The notes beneath the pieces are model-generated. The model saw only the letters and a list, made by a program, of their open reading frames with translations. It was not told where the DNA came from and did no database searches. DNA of 64,000 nucleotides from Saururus chinensis (Eukaryota; Streptophyta; Magnoliopsida; Piperales; Saururaceae). The position numbers and the translations under genes were made by a program. Shown here one piece after another: positions 23,916-37,000 of this stretch. The stretch is taken from NCBI GenBank assembly GCA_035235625.1, contig CP141142.1:36094995-36158994 (forward strand), read 5' to 3'. The number at the start of each line of letters is the position of its first letter. Position 1 is the first letter of the stretch.

Positions 23916-25543
23916 AGGCTTTTTTTTTCTCTGACAGGCCAAATGAGTTATCAATTTTAACTAATACATCTATGGGCCCAACTAGGACAAAGTCAACTGA
24001 TAACTTTTATCATAGATAGAGTGTGATTGATAATGCACAGTTAGAGAGTCTTGAGCTTGTGATTTACCATTTTCATTATATCCCATACTAACTTCAAGAC
24101 TCGTACAAAATTGATCACAAAACTGACAACACAATGTGCAAGAATACAATATTTACCAATGACACTAATACCAAGCATGCTTGTTCCATGATGAGTAGGA
24201 GTAAAACTATTACATGCTCACCCCACGGCCTTGCCCTACTTGCCCATAAAAATGTTGCTTTTAAATAGGGCCTAGCTAGAGGTCTATGATCTTGTGCCCT
24301 ATGGGGTCAACTATTTGGACCCCATGTACGTCATAGTTTTTTTAATTAAAAAATTATATTTTAAAAAAATAAAAAACCAAAAAAGAATAGAAGCCCATGG
24401 CGAGGTTGGGCAGAGATAGGGATAAACTAATGGAAGTCTACTTAGGGTTAGGGCCTAGCTAGGGACCAACTTTGCCATGCCCTAGCCAAGCCTGGTTTTA
24501 GTCCTAATGATGGGTTGGCTCCTTGCATAGGCTCTATTCCCACACATGGCCATTTTACCTTTATTGTGGGGTATATGGGATGAGCATTCCTAGAGGCAAG
24601 GGTACATAACATTTCCAAGCAATAGATACCAATAGTAATGCTATATAAATTCGCACTCCGGACCAACTTACTTCATGCCTTACTCCACATGCCCCATGTA
24701 CAAGCTACATGCCAAATGTCAGCATTATGCATTCATCATCTGTGTGCTACACGACTGATTTTTCACTGAGTATTTGTCCTTGCAATGGCCTGATTTTTGC
24801 CTACACTTACTCAACAAACCATTGTGCAAGTTTTAGAATGCACTTGTACCCAAGTCATGACTGAAGTCTCACTACTCAAAGTAAGGAAAAATAGGGTAAG
24901 TGCCTTAAAATTTTCTTTATAATAGCTTAATATAAGAATATTATAAGGGAGAGTTTGTCTCACAAGACTCAACCAAACATTCAAGCAATCCCATCTCCCT
25001 AGAACAGCTCAAGAATGAGCTAGATCTCCCTTAAGCTAACACACAAAGACTAGTCTTGAACCAGGTCTCCCTTCAACTCAAGACTAAATGCATTCCTTAT
25101 TCTATGCATATAAACCTTTTGCCTTGTCCTCTTCCTATGTTATTTCTACATCTCTACCCTATGGAAATTAGTTACCTTCAACTCAAGACTAAATGAACCC
25201 CTTATTCTAGGCATATGAACCTTTTGCCTTGACCTCTTCTTGTGCTATATCTACTTCACTACCCCATGACAATTAGTTACAAGATTCCCATGATCTCAAC
25301 TTATAACACCCTCATGATCTCAATTTACTTTGAACATGACTTTGCCCACTAGCAACACTAGTCAAGTAACCTCTTGGACATGCTAGTCGCCATCAACCAA
25401 TAAGCCAATATTGTTGTAGAATTGTCAACCACTTGGTTGTAATTGCCAACACCTCAGCCATTAAGTTGATTATGACTGTTAACCACTTTGGTTACTAACT
25501 GGAGTGGGGTAACATGTAAAAACATATTTGATCATATGTATAT
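23916..25543. other. Intergenic, no supported gene
   Basis: 24210-24490 is GC-richer, with GGGCCTAGCTAG repeated in two places (24269 and 24450), possibly part of an unrecognised element. 25060-25270 contains a diverged direct repeat (CTTCAACTCAAGACTAAATG at 25073 and 25170). No gene is supported. Confidence 0.4.
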
Positions 25544-26717
25544 TGTTGGCTTATTTTGACGAACTAAAATGTTAATGTATTGTGTTAAATTAAGTTATAA
25601 AGTATGTTCAATTGCTACTAATTAAAGATCATATGCTGAAGATAGGGGCCAGAACATGAAGACTCTGAGTGGTTCAATAGGTATACATACATACACTTAA
25701 AATTGATCATACTATTAAGTGAGAATGTAGAGAAAGAAGAATACAATTTTGCAAAAAGATTGTGATTTTATTCATCAACGATCGATCACACTAGTGTAAC
25801 AATCATTCGGCCTTGAATATAATTCAAAGGTTTCTCCAGAACATCAAATGATTGATATTTTAATGGAAAGAACAATCAACAAGCCAAAATGATCAATCAA
25901 CCTTTAAAATGATTATTTGATCTTGTCTAGTCTAAATTGGTTATGGAATGTAAAATCGTTAATGATTGATTAGACAATGAACCGATCGATTGATGTTGTC
26001 TTGGCCTATTGTGTTTTTGAATCAAACACAATGAACAATTAATTTCCTTTTGGAACAATCACTCGCTCAATGCTAGGTTTGAAAAAGGAGAGAACTCTTT
26101 TGGCTATTGGGTTCTAAGTGAGACACTAAAATTAGTCAATAAAATTCTACATTCATTTATGTATGTGTTTTTAGCTTCATGAATAGTTTATAAGAATATT
26201 TCACACATTCATACTTGAAGGACTAGATACTAAAGGAGAAAAAAACAAGAATTAAGATTGAGACCATCTTACAATCTCATTTAACTACTCCAAAAAGAAT
26301 CAAGGAGGATCATTCAAGCTAAGGATTTGTTGTGAAGATCATGTTTATTCAAAGTTTACTTGGAGTGAAGATCAAATTGAAAACAAGTAAACTACCAAGG
26401 TGGTTATACAAGAGCTTAGAGTAGTTTGGAGACCAACCAAGAGGAGAAAGGAATGACTCTTTCGGTGTAATTGGTAACTTTGTATTTTATTTACATAGTG
26501 CTTTATTTGGTGTGGATAGGGTCTGATGTGGTTTTTCCCAAGGAGGGTTTCATTGTAAATAACATCCTGTGTCATGGTTTTTTTGTGATTTTGATAGTAG
26601 ATTTGAATTCTATAACACATAGAGGGCATACATCTTATAGTTCTTAAGTAAAATTTTGAACTAGGGGATTGTATTTTAGCCCTAGGTTTGTAGTCCATCT
26701 TTGAAACTGACACAACA
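25544..26717 (+). mobile_element. LTR, Ty1/copia-like, boundaries approximate
   Basis: It begins TGTTGGCTTATTTTGACGAA, a common copia LTR start, and shares with the 22492 LTR both ATCGATC-rich middle sequence and the block GTGGTTTTTCCCAAGGAGGG followed by TTTCATTGTAAATAACATC. I found no clean target duplication, so the right edge is uncertain. It is a fossil with no coding region. Confidence 0.5.
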
Positions 26718-26887
26718 AGTACTAGCCACTTCAGGCAACAACTGCTTGCAATCATATGTGACCACCACATTCATCTCATCTATGATCTGGTTACAACACG
26801 TGTGTGGGTGTGGCCATGCTTCCCACAACTTGTAGTGCACACAACCCTTGTGCACACATCCTGCGAAGGGAATGTGCATGTTGCCTC

Positions 26888-27683
26888 TAGGGCTAGGAAT
26901 ACTTGACCTACATACCTCACCCAAACTTGACCCATCTAGTTTCCAACTTGATCTGATTACAAATAAGGTTAGGGTGAGGGTACAAAAAATTTATGAGCTT
27001 CAAAATAGGATTGTGTCACATATTTACCGCATAATCCACAAAACCTGACCTTGACCCATTTTACTATTAAAAAACCTAAAATATTAATTTCATGACTTCT
27101 TGGCTTCTCTCGTGTAGGTGTTCTACCTTGTCTCATTTGTATGTTCAATGTTACCTTCTTGCACAAGGATTTCACTTGCCCCATTCATATGTTTAATGTT
27201 ATATTAATCATATTTTATTTTGGTTCCTTATTTTTTGTCTTCCATCTTAATTGACTATATGGAGATATTGGTAGATATTAGAAAACTAGTAATGATGTCA
27301 TGGCCCAAGGTGTTGAAGATTAAAAATAAATTTCCTACAATTCTATTTTCTCTTAGAATTTTGTTTTTATTTGATACTCAATTAGAAACTTTTGTGGCAT
27401 TATTATAGTGTTGGACATGTATCTTCTTATGTCACAATCCTCTCTCTCTCTCTCTCTGACTCTCCCTTTCTCAAATGACACAAAAAGTACTTGACATCTA
27501 TTCATAATATCGTTCTTTATGTTCGGCCCTTGCAAAGATAATGTATAAAATAGTAGTTTCAAAACTCAATTGAGGAAAAAAAGTAGGGTTACCTACACAC
27601 TTGAACCAATCCGACCCCAAGTAGGGTTAGAATTTGCATTTTCAACCATTTTAATAAATAGGGTCAAGTCTTACCCAACCCTA
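26888..27683. mobile_element. Non-autonomous hAT element
   Basis: The left end is TAGGGCTAGGAATACTTGAC and the reverse complement of the right end is TAGGGTTGGGTAAGACTTGAC, a terminal inverted repeat of about 21 bp. The flanks are GTTGCCTC (26880-26887) and CTTGCCTC (27684-27691), an 8-bp target duplication with one mismatch. At 796 bp it has no transposase. It is related in termini (TAGGG) to the nested pair at 13201. Confidence 0.75.
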
Positions 27684-28479
27684 CTTGCCTCCATGCATTG
27701 CAGCTCCTAGTGCATGTCTGGCCACACCTGCAACAATTAATATGATATGCATTTGTTACAGTTGTTCACAAACTTTGGACACAAGATTTTCTCTCACATT
27801 GACAAAAGCTTGTTTTGGTCGTGGTAAAACATGGTTCTCTCATTGTTTTGAATAGTAAATGTCACGCCTCGGCGTTGCCCGACCCAAGCCGAACCCGGTC
27901 CAATGGCCGATCAAGCGCGCGGGGACGACAAGGGGAAAATTGAGATACGGTTTAGCGGAAGACTTAACCCTAAATACGGGTGATCCAACAGAATTACGGA
28001 GTACGCACATTCCTTTGAACAAAAGTAAATAAGTAAAAAAGAAAGAGAATCGCTTAATTCAAAGTAAACGACTAGTCTCAAACCCACATGCTTAGTCAAC
28101 CATAGCCCACACTAGCTCTAAAATAGGTCTTAAACAACATAATTGTATAAAGTAACATAAAAATCCAACAGAGAACCATACACAAAGGTTCTAAATATAA
28201 AGCATAAAACAAGGAAAATGAGTCACATAAGAGTATCCACTATCACATTTAAATCATCTCTGATCTTTCCTCAAAGCGAAGATCCTGTCCGTCTGTGTGT
28301 CGCGCTACGTAGCCCCAAAGCAAAACACAATAAAGAGAGGTGAGTTTAAACAAACTCAGCAATGGTTTTTAATAAAACTATCATCATCAAAAACATGATA
28401 GCCTAGCAATATAATCATTCATATCAAAGACTGATAAGATGTATTATTTTCTGATCACACATACACATCACCTAAACCT

Positions 28480-28800
28480 GCATCATAGTGTATAATCCAC
28501 ATAGTGTCATTTACATCATATCCACCTGTATGAAATGCATCACTAACATACATATCCAACCATGCATCACATCATATCAACCTGCATAAAATGTATCTCT
28601 AACATACATATCCAACCATGTATCATATCATATCAACCTGCATAAAATGTATCTCTAACATACATATCTAACCACGCATCACATCATATCAACCTGCATG
28701 AAATATATCTCTAACATACATATCTAATCATGCATCAACATCATATCAACCTGCATAAAATGTATCTCTAACATACATATCCAATCATGCATCACATCAT
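28480..28800. repeat. Tandem array in LTR copy A, about 58 bp unit
   Basis: Five or so units built on CATCATATCAACCTGCATAA then ATGTATCTCTAACATACATA. Related arrays lie at the same place in LTR copies B (41300-41690) and C (44735-45345), with different unit sequence and number. Confidence 0.85.
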
Positions 28801-28879
28801 TCTCATTCATCATGCATGTATAAGTATCACACACACACTAGTCCAACATGCAAGTCTATACACATAGAGAATAAACCTG

Positions 28880-29180
28880 CTCTTCAAGGCCAGAGCCCTC
28901 GAGCAAACACTTATCAAATAGACATGCTCCTCAAGGCTAAAGCCTTCGAGCAACTTCTGCTTATGAAGACCAAAGTCTCAAGCAACTCCTGCTCTTCAAG
29001 GCCAATGCCTTCGAGCAACTCCTGCTCCTTAAGGCCAATGCCTTTGAGCAACTTCTGCTCCTCAAGGTCAATGCCTTCGAGCAACTCCTGCTCCTTAAGG
29101 CCAACGCATTCAAGCAACTCCTGCCCATCAAGTCTAAGCTCCCGAGTAACCTTGCTTATCAAGACTAAAGTCCCAAGCAA
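28880..29180. repeat. Tandem array in LTR copy A, 33 bp unit
   Basis: Units of the form CAACTCCTGCTCCTTAAGG then CCAATGCCTTTGAG repeat every 33 bases. Because 33 is a multiple of three, open frames persist on both strands with an 11-residue period; these are by-products of the repeat, not genes. I did not see this array in copies B and C. Confidence 0.8.
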
Positions 29181-30136
29181 CGATAACTGGTAAGCCGATG
29201 TGCTCGAACAAACCATCAAATCAAAACATGTCCTTTTGGGCCAATCAAGTTTCGATTAAGCCATGACCGATTAAACCCGCACACAATTTCACCACATTGC
29301 ATCCAATCGATCAAATTTGATTTATCTCAATAAAGCCTCAATTGAAAATATATTTGCATCCACTTAACTAGACTCAACCCGCCTCGGAGTGTGCATGTAA
29401 AAATACTTCTATGTCGACTCTAGTCCTCACGTCCCATACCATGAGTATTCGTGACGCCATAGAAGCAAATTTAACTAAGCACTAGCGCAACGAACCTTAG
29501 AGCTATCCATCCACATAATGCATCCCATACCGCAAGTGTCTAATGGTTTCTCTTCGTCTGTTCCATACAGCCGATCAATTCCGATTAACTAATGGTAAAA
29601 CCTCAATTGGAAATATATTTTTATGATGTATGCAACATGGTACATACGTGGGTAAAGCATACATGAATTCTAATTCATTATAGGTGCTCTCATCAGCCCT
29701 TCATGCATCATTCATAATCATAATAGCAAACCTCATCATCATCATTAAACCCCACATGTGTGTGTACCTAGTAGAAGCACTTCACTCAATGCATATCAAC
29801 ATGCTTGAATTAACTCACTACCATACTACACATGTGAATTAACATCTAATTATGAATTTCAGCGAAAATCATAGGAGAAGAATCATTGAAAATCATAATT
29901 CAAATCAAAGCTCAACCACAAGCTAAACATATATAAGATCATTCACTTCATCCTTGAGCCATGACATTCACTAACATTTACACATCAATTAACCACATCT
30001 TATCATGACATCTCAGTCTATTAGTATGTTGTAGCTCTACTGAAAATACACCTAACCATAGAGGATAAACCATTCATAACTTCAAGATGGTACTTCCAAC
30101 ATCATATAACCAACTACAAGTCATTCCACATAACTT

Positions 30137-30139
<3 letters not shown>

Positions 30140-30222
<83 letters not shown>
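30140..30222. repeat. (TA)n microsatellite, 83 bp
   Basis: An uninterrupted TA dinucleotide run lies inside solo LTR copy A. Its purity suggests recent expansion and probable length polymorphism. Confidence 0.98.
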
Positions 30223-30224
<2 letters not shown>

Positions 30225-31599
30225 ATAACTTCTAACATCAATAAAATATTCTTCAAGTAGTTTATTATAGATCAAAATACTCCACATAAACATAAAAATG
30301 ATATTTTAAAGTAGATATGTCAAAATAAGCATCATACATAAAATTGGCAATTTCTGCAGTGTAACCGTTCGAATGCCCTGCAGGGCCGTTCGATCAGCTA
30401 AACAGAAAAAATGCCAAAATTGCAATGTTGCCATTCGAACACCCTACAAGGCCATTCGAACACCAACAAGGCAGATTCGACCTTCTTCTTCTTTTCGCAT
30501 TTTCAAACCGAAACTCCATTAATAAAACTCAAAATCACCATCTAACAACCTAAATGCTATTAAAAGTCCACCGTAACTTCCAGAATGCTAATCCACATCA
30601 TAACAAGATAAAACCCTATGAAATCAGAATTAAAGATTACCATTTACTAATCATGCCAATAAAGTACTAAATCAAGTAATTCCATTCAAAACAAACCACA
30701 AAATCAAGTGTTGTACTATAGGAAGACTAAAATTTTGAAAGTCTATTACCTTATCCCTTGATTACGCTTGGATTTGATGGTCACCCTTCTTGAAAACTTT
30801 ACAAAGATATAGAGTTTGAATTAAACTCCATTGAAACCGATTTAACATAGAAAATCTTAATTAAAAACTTAGATCTAGGGCTTGTTGAATATAAAAATCA
30901 AATTTTTAGAGCTAGGGTTTGAAGCAAAGATGTAAATCAGTAGTTTTGATGTTTAAAAATGAATTAAAACAAAAGAAAAATGGTAGATTTAGAAGAGATT
31001 AAGAGGAAAGCGAAGATTTAGTGTTTAATTAGAATAGACTTATCTTAAACACCTTCTAATTCGGGCCTAATTAGGGATTAGGCCTGACCTCTCCTTCTCA
31101 GCCTATTCCCAAACTGGAAATGGCTCACGTCTGGCCTTTTATAGTAAGTGTTGGGGTGTATATGGGTAAGTTGTAGGGTATGAATAGAAAAATAGGCTAA
31201 AATGGGTATTTTATAAATTCGAGCACTAATTAAATCTGAGAAAATTCTAAAAATTTTTGTATGAACTTAAGTTGATGTCTAGGTTCATTTGACACAAAAA
31301 TCCAAATTTCGACGGTGGGGCCCACAGGGGGATCCCGCCAAACCCTAATTTTGGAAAAAATAGCAAAAATTCAAAAAAATCCCAAAAATTCACATTTGAT
31401 TCAAAATCACTTAAAACCACTAATTGAAAAGTTGATTTTAATTAAAATCATCATAAATACTATTTATTTATGAAACTACCAAATAAATCAGAAAACATGT
31501 TAACCTCACGATAACTAATAATTAAAGTGAAATGAAAACCGATTTAAAATAAGAGATCTTACAGTAAAACCCTAACTTTATGAGTGACATTTTCCCTCC

Positions 31600-32190
31600 T
31601 TCAACTTGTATGTTTAATTGATATCCCATTCAAATAAAGTTGTTGAAGGTCATATATCTCATTATTCTTCCTCCTGATCATTGAGAGTGTGTTTTAGGAG
31701 TTCTACACACACATACACAATCACTTTACACTTGTTGGAGTTTTGGTGTGTGGTTTGTGTTAAGGAGATAAATTTTGTGGAAACAAAAGGAGTTGATCAA
31801 GCATGTTGGGTTGTGGACGTGGGGAAGATACCCAAATTGTGTTTGGTCATTGTGGGAGGTCAAAGTATTGCATTTGTTGATAGCCAAAACCATGTGGAGT
31901 GTATAGAAGGAGCAAATAGGTTGGAGGAATATTACATGGATTTTTTTTACCTAATTGGGTTTTCCACATTAAAAATCACTCTATGTGTTGTTGTTTAATA
32001 TTTTAGTTAGATTTATTTTCTGCATTTAGACATGATTAGAATAATTAGGAACGCTACTTAGTTGTTAAATTCAAGTCAATATTTTAGCTATTTAGAATTT
32101 CCACTGGGCAATTTCTTATAAGGGTTATACATCCCGTATTCCTTGTTCATCTTGGTATAGAGGCACCATGTGAATCTCGCGAGCATTTGT
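31600..32190 (+). mobile_element. Ty1/copia-like LTR fragment
   Basis: The block near 31945 (TTACCTAATTGGGTTTTCCA then CATTAAAAATCACTC) matches the typical 3' region of the copia LTRs at 22492 and 25544. Its start is not recognisable and it abuts solo LTR copy A. The 105-codon frame at 31681-31998 lies within it and has no recognisable domain. Confidence 0.45.
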
Positions 32191-33204
32191 AGCATTTCAC
32201 TGTAAGCCAATAGGCAAGTTTTTTTCTCTTGTTTTTAGAAGAAGAAGCAAAAATGACACAGAAATGGCCACAGATATTTGGACCGAGAGCAATGATGCAT
32301 CTTGATTGGATTAATTGTTGTTTGGACCCCTTTTATTAAACCTGTGATGTAGATTGAAGTAAATACAAACTTTCTGGCATTTCCACGACTATCACTCTCT
32401 TAACAGTTTTAATAAATGTCTTTTAGAAACTAGACGTGATTCTTGGTCAATTAGATTGTGAAGTCTCATTTAGCTTTATGTTTAAGTATCAAAGTCTCGT
32501 GAACAGATGAGATCTGGTAATGACAATTGCGTCTCTCTATTCAGAACCTTTTACTTGGCAGAGTAATGGTCAAGAGCCACGTGAAAAGTGCAAAATTAGG
32601 TGGTGTAGATAGAATTGCTCTTAACAAAATTGTGAAACGAGCATGTGCGACAAGGACACAAATTAGCTTCTACGCTGGCCACCATTTCTCATATCTAGTA
32701 GAACCATTTTAACACGTAGCCGTATATATATTCATTGATATTTTAACATGGAAATTAAAATTCATCCCTTAATTTACTTATTTTTAAATATATATAAATT
32801 AACTAAACATATTAAATATTAAAAGGGCATATCTACCACGTAGCCCCTAGAATGATTCCACAAGATACCTTTTCCTCCCAAAAGGCCACGTTGGATTCAA
32901 ATTCTTAGTTGTCTTAGTAAAACTTTGATAAAAGATTTTTTGGCCAGAAATTTCTCGTACTCTAGTGTGAACACTCTCAATCTAGTGCCATAGACTTTAG
33001 AATTCCGGTGTCTGAGTCCAAACTGTTGAGTAGGAGCCTTTTGGCAAAGGGGCTATGTAAACATACAAGAAGCTTCCACAAGAACCAGGTCGACAAGCTT
33101 CAAAATGCCACTTAAATAAGCGACAAATGTGCTCTAAAAAGTGGGTTGCCCTCTACCTTCTAGTCAAGTCCTATAAATTTGGGCACCCAGTGTTAATAGA
33201 AATA
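32191..33204. other. Intergenic, no supported gene
   Basis: I see no gene, clear element ends or RNA gene. The composition is slightly less AT-rich than the flanking LTRs. Confidence 0.4.
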
Positions 33205-33402
33205 CTCCTTCCAACGCTAATAGCTATATTTAAAAAAATAATAACTTTTATTAAATAATAAAACCTACATTTACTAGAAAGAAAAATAAACTTATAATAC
33301 TTTTTTTAAAGTAATCAACTACTTAAATTTAATAAAATAAATTTATTAATATGGTACAATCTTTTTTTACTAAATATAGTTATTAATTTAGAACGGAAAA
33401 AA
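33205..33402 (-). repeat. Stowaway-like MITE, long class (198 bp)
   Basis: The left end CTCCTTCCAACGCTAATAGC and the right end TTATTAATTTAGAACGGAAA form imperfect inverted repeats, with TA at 33203-33204 and 33403-33404. It is the same class and orientation as 6185-6373. Confidence 0.7.
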
Positions 33403-33424
33403 TAAAAAAAATAGGGCAATAATA

Positions 33425-33590
33425 TAAATCCCTTTTAGGATTTATACCGGCTACACACATCATAGGCACCAAATAAATCAGGATAATCCCTGCTCGTGGC
33501 CAAACAGAGAGGGGTTCGAACTCAGGATCTTATGAGACATGCCGCAGGCATCCCGTCAACACTTCTTTAATTGGTTTCCCCATTTTTTGT
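33425..33590 (-). repeat. Possible tRNA-derived SINE
   Basis: On the minus strand GAGTTCGAACCC (complement of 33515-33526) fits a polymerase III B box. No convincing A box or 3' tail was found. It could equally be chance, and confidence is low. Confidence 0.25.
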
Positions 33591-34031
33591 AAGGAGGCAA
33601 TTTAAATCGGTTACTAAAGACTGGTTAGCTAGAGAAGTGTTGAATTTATGTGTAACAACGCTCTGCAGTGTCATTCATTGTCATAGGCCGTAAGGAGAAC
33701 CAGGCCTATAAGGAGAAATACAGACTTGAACTCATCTTTCAAATGTGACGTTTGAACTCTGGACTTGGCTTGTAGCAAGTTCCAGTCTGCCCGAGTCTGG
33801 CGCCAGCCCTATTTATGATGGATATGAGAACATGATGTCCATCCCTTGGAACACTCGCAGCTAGTGATCAAGAATTCAGCTATCCGCAACCATACAAGAA
33901 AAGCTTATTCACATCAATTGAGGGGGAAAAGGGGGCGAAAAGAATGGACACCATTGTAGATAAATTATATATGTCAGCTACATGCCTCTACCTAATCCTA
34001 CTGAGCATAAAACAATCTACAAAAATGTGAA

Positions 34032-37000
34032 TCAAAAAATGGTATCTGTTCTCAATTTCCTTTTAGGGGGACTTCTGTCAATAACTTGTTTCTGTAAATC
34101 CATGAAGCTGGATCCCTTGTTGGCAAATAATCTTCGAAGGTTAATAACAGAAAGCTCGCTGAAGCTAGCAACAGCAAGATCTGCCTGCACCAACTCATAC
34201 CTGAATGTTCAAGAAAGTGTTTTTCGTTAGCATGCGGGAGCAAAGCAGGAACCCAGAACATCAAGAAGTTAAAAAATTTAAAATTTCGTATCTTTCTCAA
34301 TTTTGTCATGTTCATCAAACACTTACCAAGTTGAAACTAAAAACAGCACACTAAATTAGTTTCTTCTTTGAAAAATCATATAACTCGAAATACTAAAAGA
34401 GTGAATGATTATGCCTTCAAGAAGAACATTCAGAATACTTCAAATCAAGATAGCAGTACATCGTATTTATGCAACTGTGGATTAAAGCAATCATACTTGC
34501 CCTTTTAGGCAGAACGATAAGAAAAACCTACACCCAGAGAACAATATTCATCTAGAGGATTTTTAACCTGTGCAAGCACCACAAAAGGTTAAAATGAAAA
34601 CACCCCCTCTGAAAGGGGGAAGCGTTTTCCATGCTCCGTACTAACAATGAGCCTAAGTGTAAGCTATGCATGGGAGACCTTGATATTTAAGATCGACGGC
34701 ACACATGCTAGTGCACTGACGTTAACGTGCACTAGTGTGTGCACCGTCGATCTCATGGATGGAGGGCTTCCATTGTGGCTTACGCTCAGCTCATTGCCAG
34801 TGCAAAGCATTAAAAACGCACATAAGTTTAGGAGGTCTACAAATTTCAGCAAATTCTGACATGTGCACCCCCCTTCATCTGGCCAGTTAGAAAATTAAAT
34901 GGTGGTGTCCAATTTGAGATGAAGGGGGCTAACATGTCAAAACGGGCTGATATTTAGTGGCCCTCCTAAACTAAGGGTACCCCTGGGTCCCACTCTGGCC
35001 TCTCGGGATGAGACTTGAGAGGTTAACATTTCAACAGCCTGTGGTACATTAACACAGAAAATTCTCCATATCCGTGTGTCAAAATTCAAAACACAAAGAA
35101 ATGGTTTACAGAAGAACAGCAAGACATACGCAGGGTGTGAACCAATTAAAGCTACAGCCATCATGGTACAGTTGTGAGCAGCAGTTATGCCCCTCGGGTC
35201 ATCCTCAAACACAATACACTTTGATGGCTTCCGATCCAACTGCAATATATGGTATGAACTCAGTTTTACAGTAAAAAGAGGCAAATGACAAGTAATAGAA
35301 AACAGATAACTAACACTCAATTGACTGACTGGATAATATGGAAATTGCACATAAAAACACACAAATATATACCATAACCAAGAGAGTAAATTAAAGAAAG
35401 AATGATAAACTACCTTAACTGCAGCCGAAAGAAACCTATGAGCTATTGATTCCATCCCATCTTCCTCTGTAACTATCGCCTACAGTTAGCAATGTAGGAG
35501 GAAATATATATAAACAAGTTTAAATCCACGATCAAATCAATTCAAGGACACTGAAATGTAAGTAGGTACCACATGTATCTGTGTTATCACCATACCTGAA
35601 AGTATTTATTCAGCCCCATACGCTGTAAAGCTGCAGTAAGATTATGCCTATCCAGGCATGAAGCAACAGCACAAGGGATCCCCGCAGTATAGACAGCATC
35701 CAACCACTCTGCCAAACCATCGATAGGTTCATCTAGCTGTACATATACAGTAACAAGAGTAAGTACATACCTTATAATTGGACCTAATCTAATATCGTTA
35801 TGAGCACAGTGACAAAGTTTGGCGAATTTTGCCAAAATTTTCCAAAAAATACCGAAATGGACTTTGGGTTTCTGGCCAAATTTTACGCCCTGAATTTGTG
35901 GTTGTTTCGGCTTTGGCCCAACCTTTTCGTTTTGTTTCTTAAGCCAGATTGGGCTGGTTTTTTGGGATGTGGTTTTCATTAATTGCTTAATTTTAAGGTT
36001 GGGGTTTTCATTAACTGGTAAATTTTTTAGTCCCATAGTACGGATTGAAGCTCTTGGCAAGCTCCCCCCTGGCCGCCTTGAAGCTTCAGGCTCACCTGCA
36101 GCCCCCTGGTCTTCAATTTTTCCCATTTTTCATCGAATTTTCCCGAACTGAACAGAAATGATCATGGGCCAAATTAAAGCCGAATCCCAAATTTGTCATT
36201 ATGGTTACAAGGCATGAGCAGACAATCCAAGCCATTCATAGGTAGGGGGCACAACAGTCTTCACCAGCAAGCCATTTTTCTGTTCACCCGAGATCACTGA
36301 TTGACATGGCTAATTAATGAATCTAGTTCAAAATGAACATTGCTTGGATAACTTGTTGTATTGAAGATTCCCAAGCTCAATCATGGAGACAGGCGCAACA
36401 ATTTTATTAAGGATAATGAAGCTTAGGGTAGTCTAATCATTATATGGTACTCACCATGTTCATAAAAAGGTGTGAGCAAGATAAATGTGTCCCCAAAAAT
36501 AGATATACATACAAGTTTTTCTTTCACGATGGGTGTTTGAATCACTAGAACCTGGCTAGAAGGCGATCCCTCGGACACATACAACGCCCACACGCCTTAC
36601 ACACTGGGTAAGTCAGGATATAATCCCAGTGAAAAAGGGCCATGTTTCCCTCCTCAAGACCTTGGTTTTAATTCATTATAGGGCACTGGAAAAAACACTA
36701 CAATTCATTGCCATGGCCAGCAACCTTTTAATTCACCCAATTAAGATCAGAGAATCACATTCTTCCTTTCAGTAAAGCTTGATCGCATCTCTGGCTCTAA
36801 AACAGCACTCAGACCCTTTCTTGATAACCAACACAAAGAAGCATGCTGCATATTTAAATATTCCATCTCCACTGGCCACTCAATCTATGACACCTTTTAG
36901 ACTTCATGTTTCCTAATTTGCTTTTATCCAGCCAATTCCAATCCTCCCCCCATCTGGGGCCACCTCCATGGTCAACTAAAAACCCCAACTAATATAAATT

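Larger units (their letters stand above)
27860..31563 (-). mobile_element. Solo LTR (copy A), Ty3 chromovirus type
   Basis: A 3,704-bp solo LTR with TGTCACGCC at its left edge and GATCTTACA at its right edge, flanked by an exact 5-bp duplication GTAAA (27855-27859 and 31564-31568). The orientation is minus: the complement of 28340-28360 gives CTGAGTTTGTTTAAACTCAC, the counterpart of CTGAGTATAAATATACTCAC in the full-length element at 54486. It contains two tandem arrays, a TA microsatellite and a TTCGAA-rich palindromic block. There are no internal genes, as expected after LTR-LTR recombination. Confidence 0.85.

Noticed and set aside
28480-28800. Regular direct repeats resembling a CRISPR array
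   Set aside because: The units are contiguous tandem repeats without unique spacers and lie inside a plant LTR.
30074-30256. Open frame with Tyr-Ile repeats
   Set aside because: It is the translation of a TA microsatellite.
33425-33590. A tRNA gene
   Set aside because: Only a B-box-like motif is present; no cloverleaf can be drawn, so at most a SINE relict is listed at low confidence.
34691-34752. The hairpin as a microRNA gene
   Set aside because: Foldback transposons commonly make such stems, and without small-RNA evidence a microRNA call is not justified.
34937-35455. 172-codon frame through PYRP2 exons 9 and 10
   Set aside because: It reads through intron 9, which has proper GT-AG ends, and would insert a hydrophobic stretch unlike the family.
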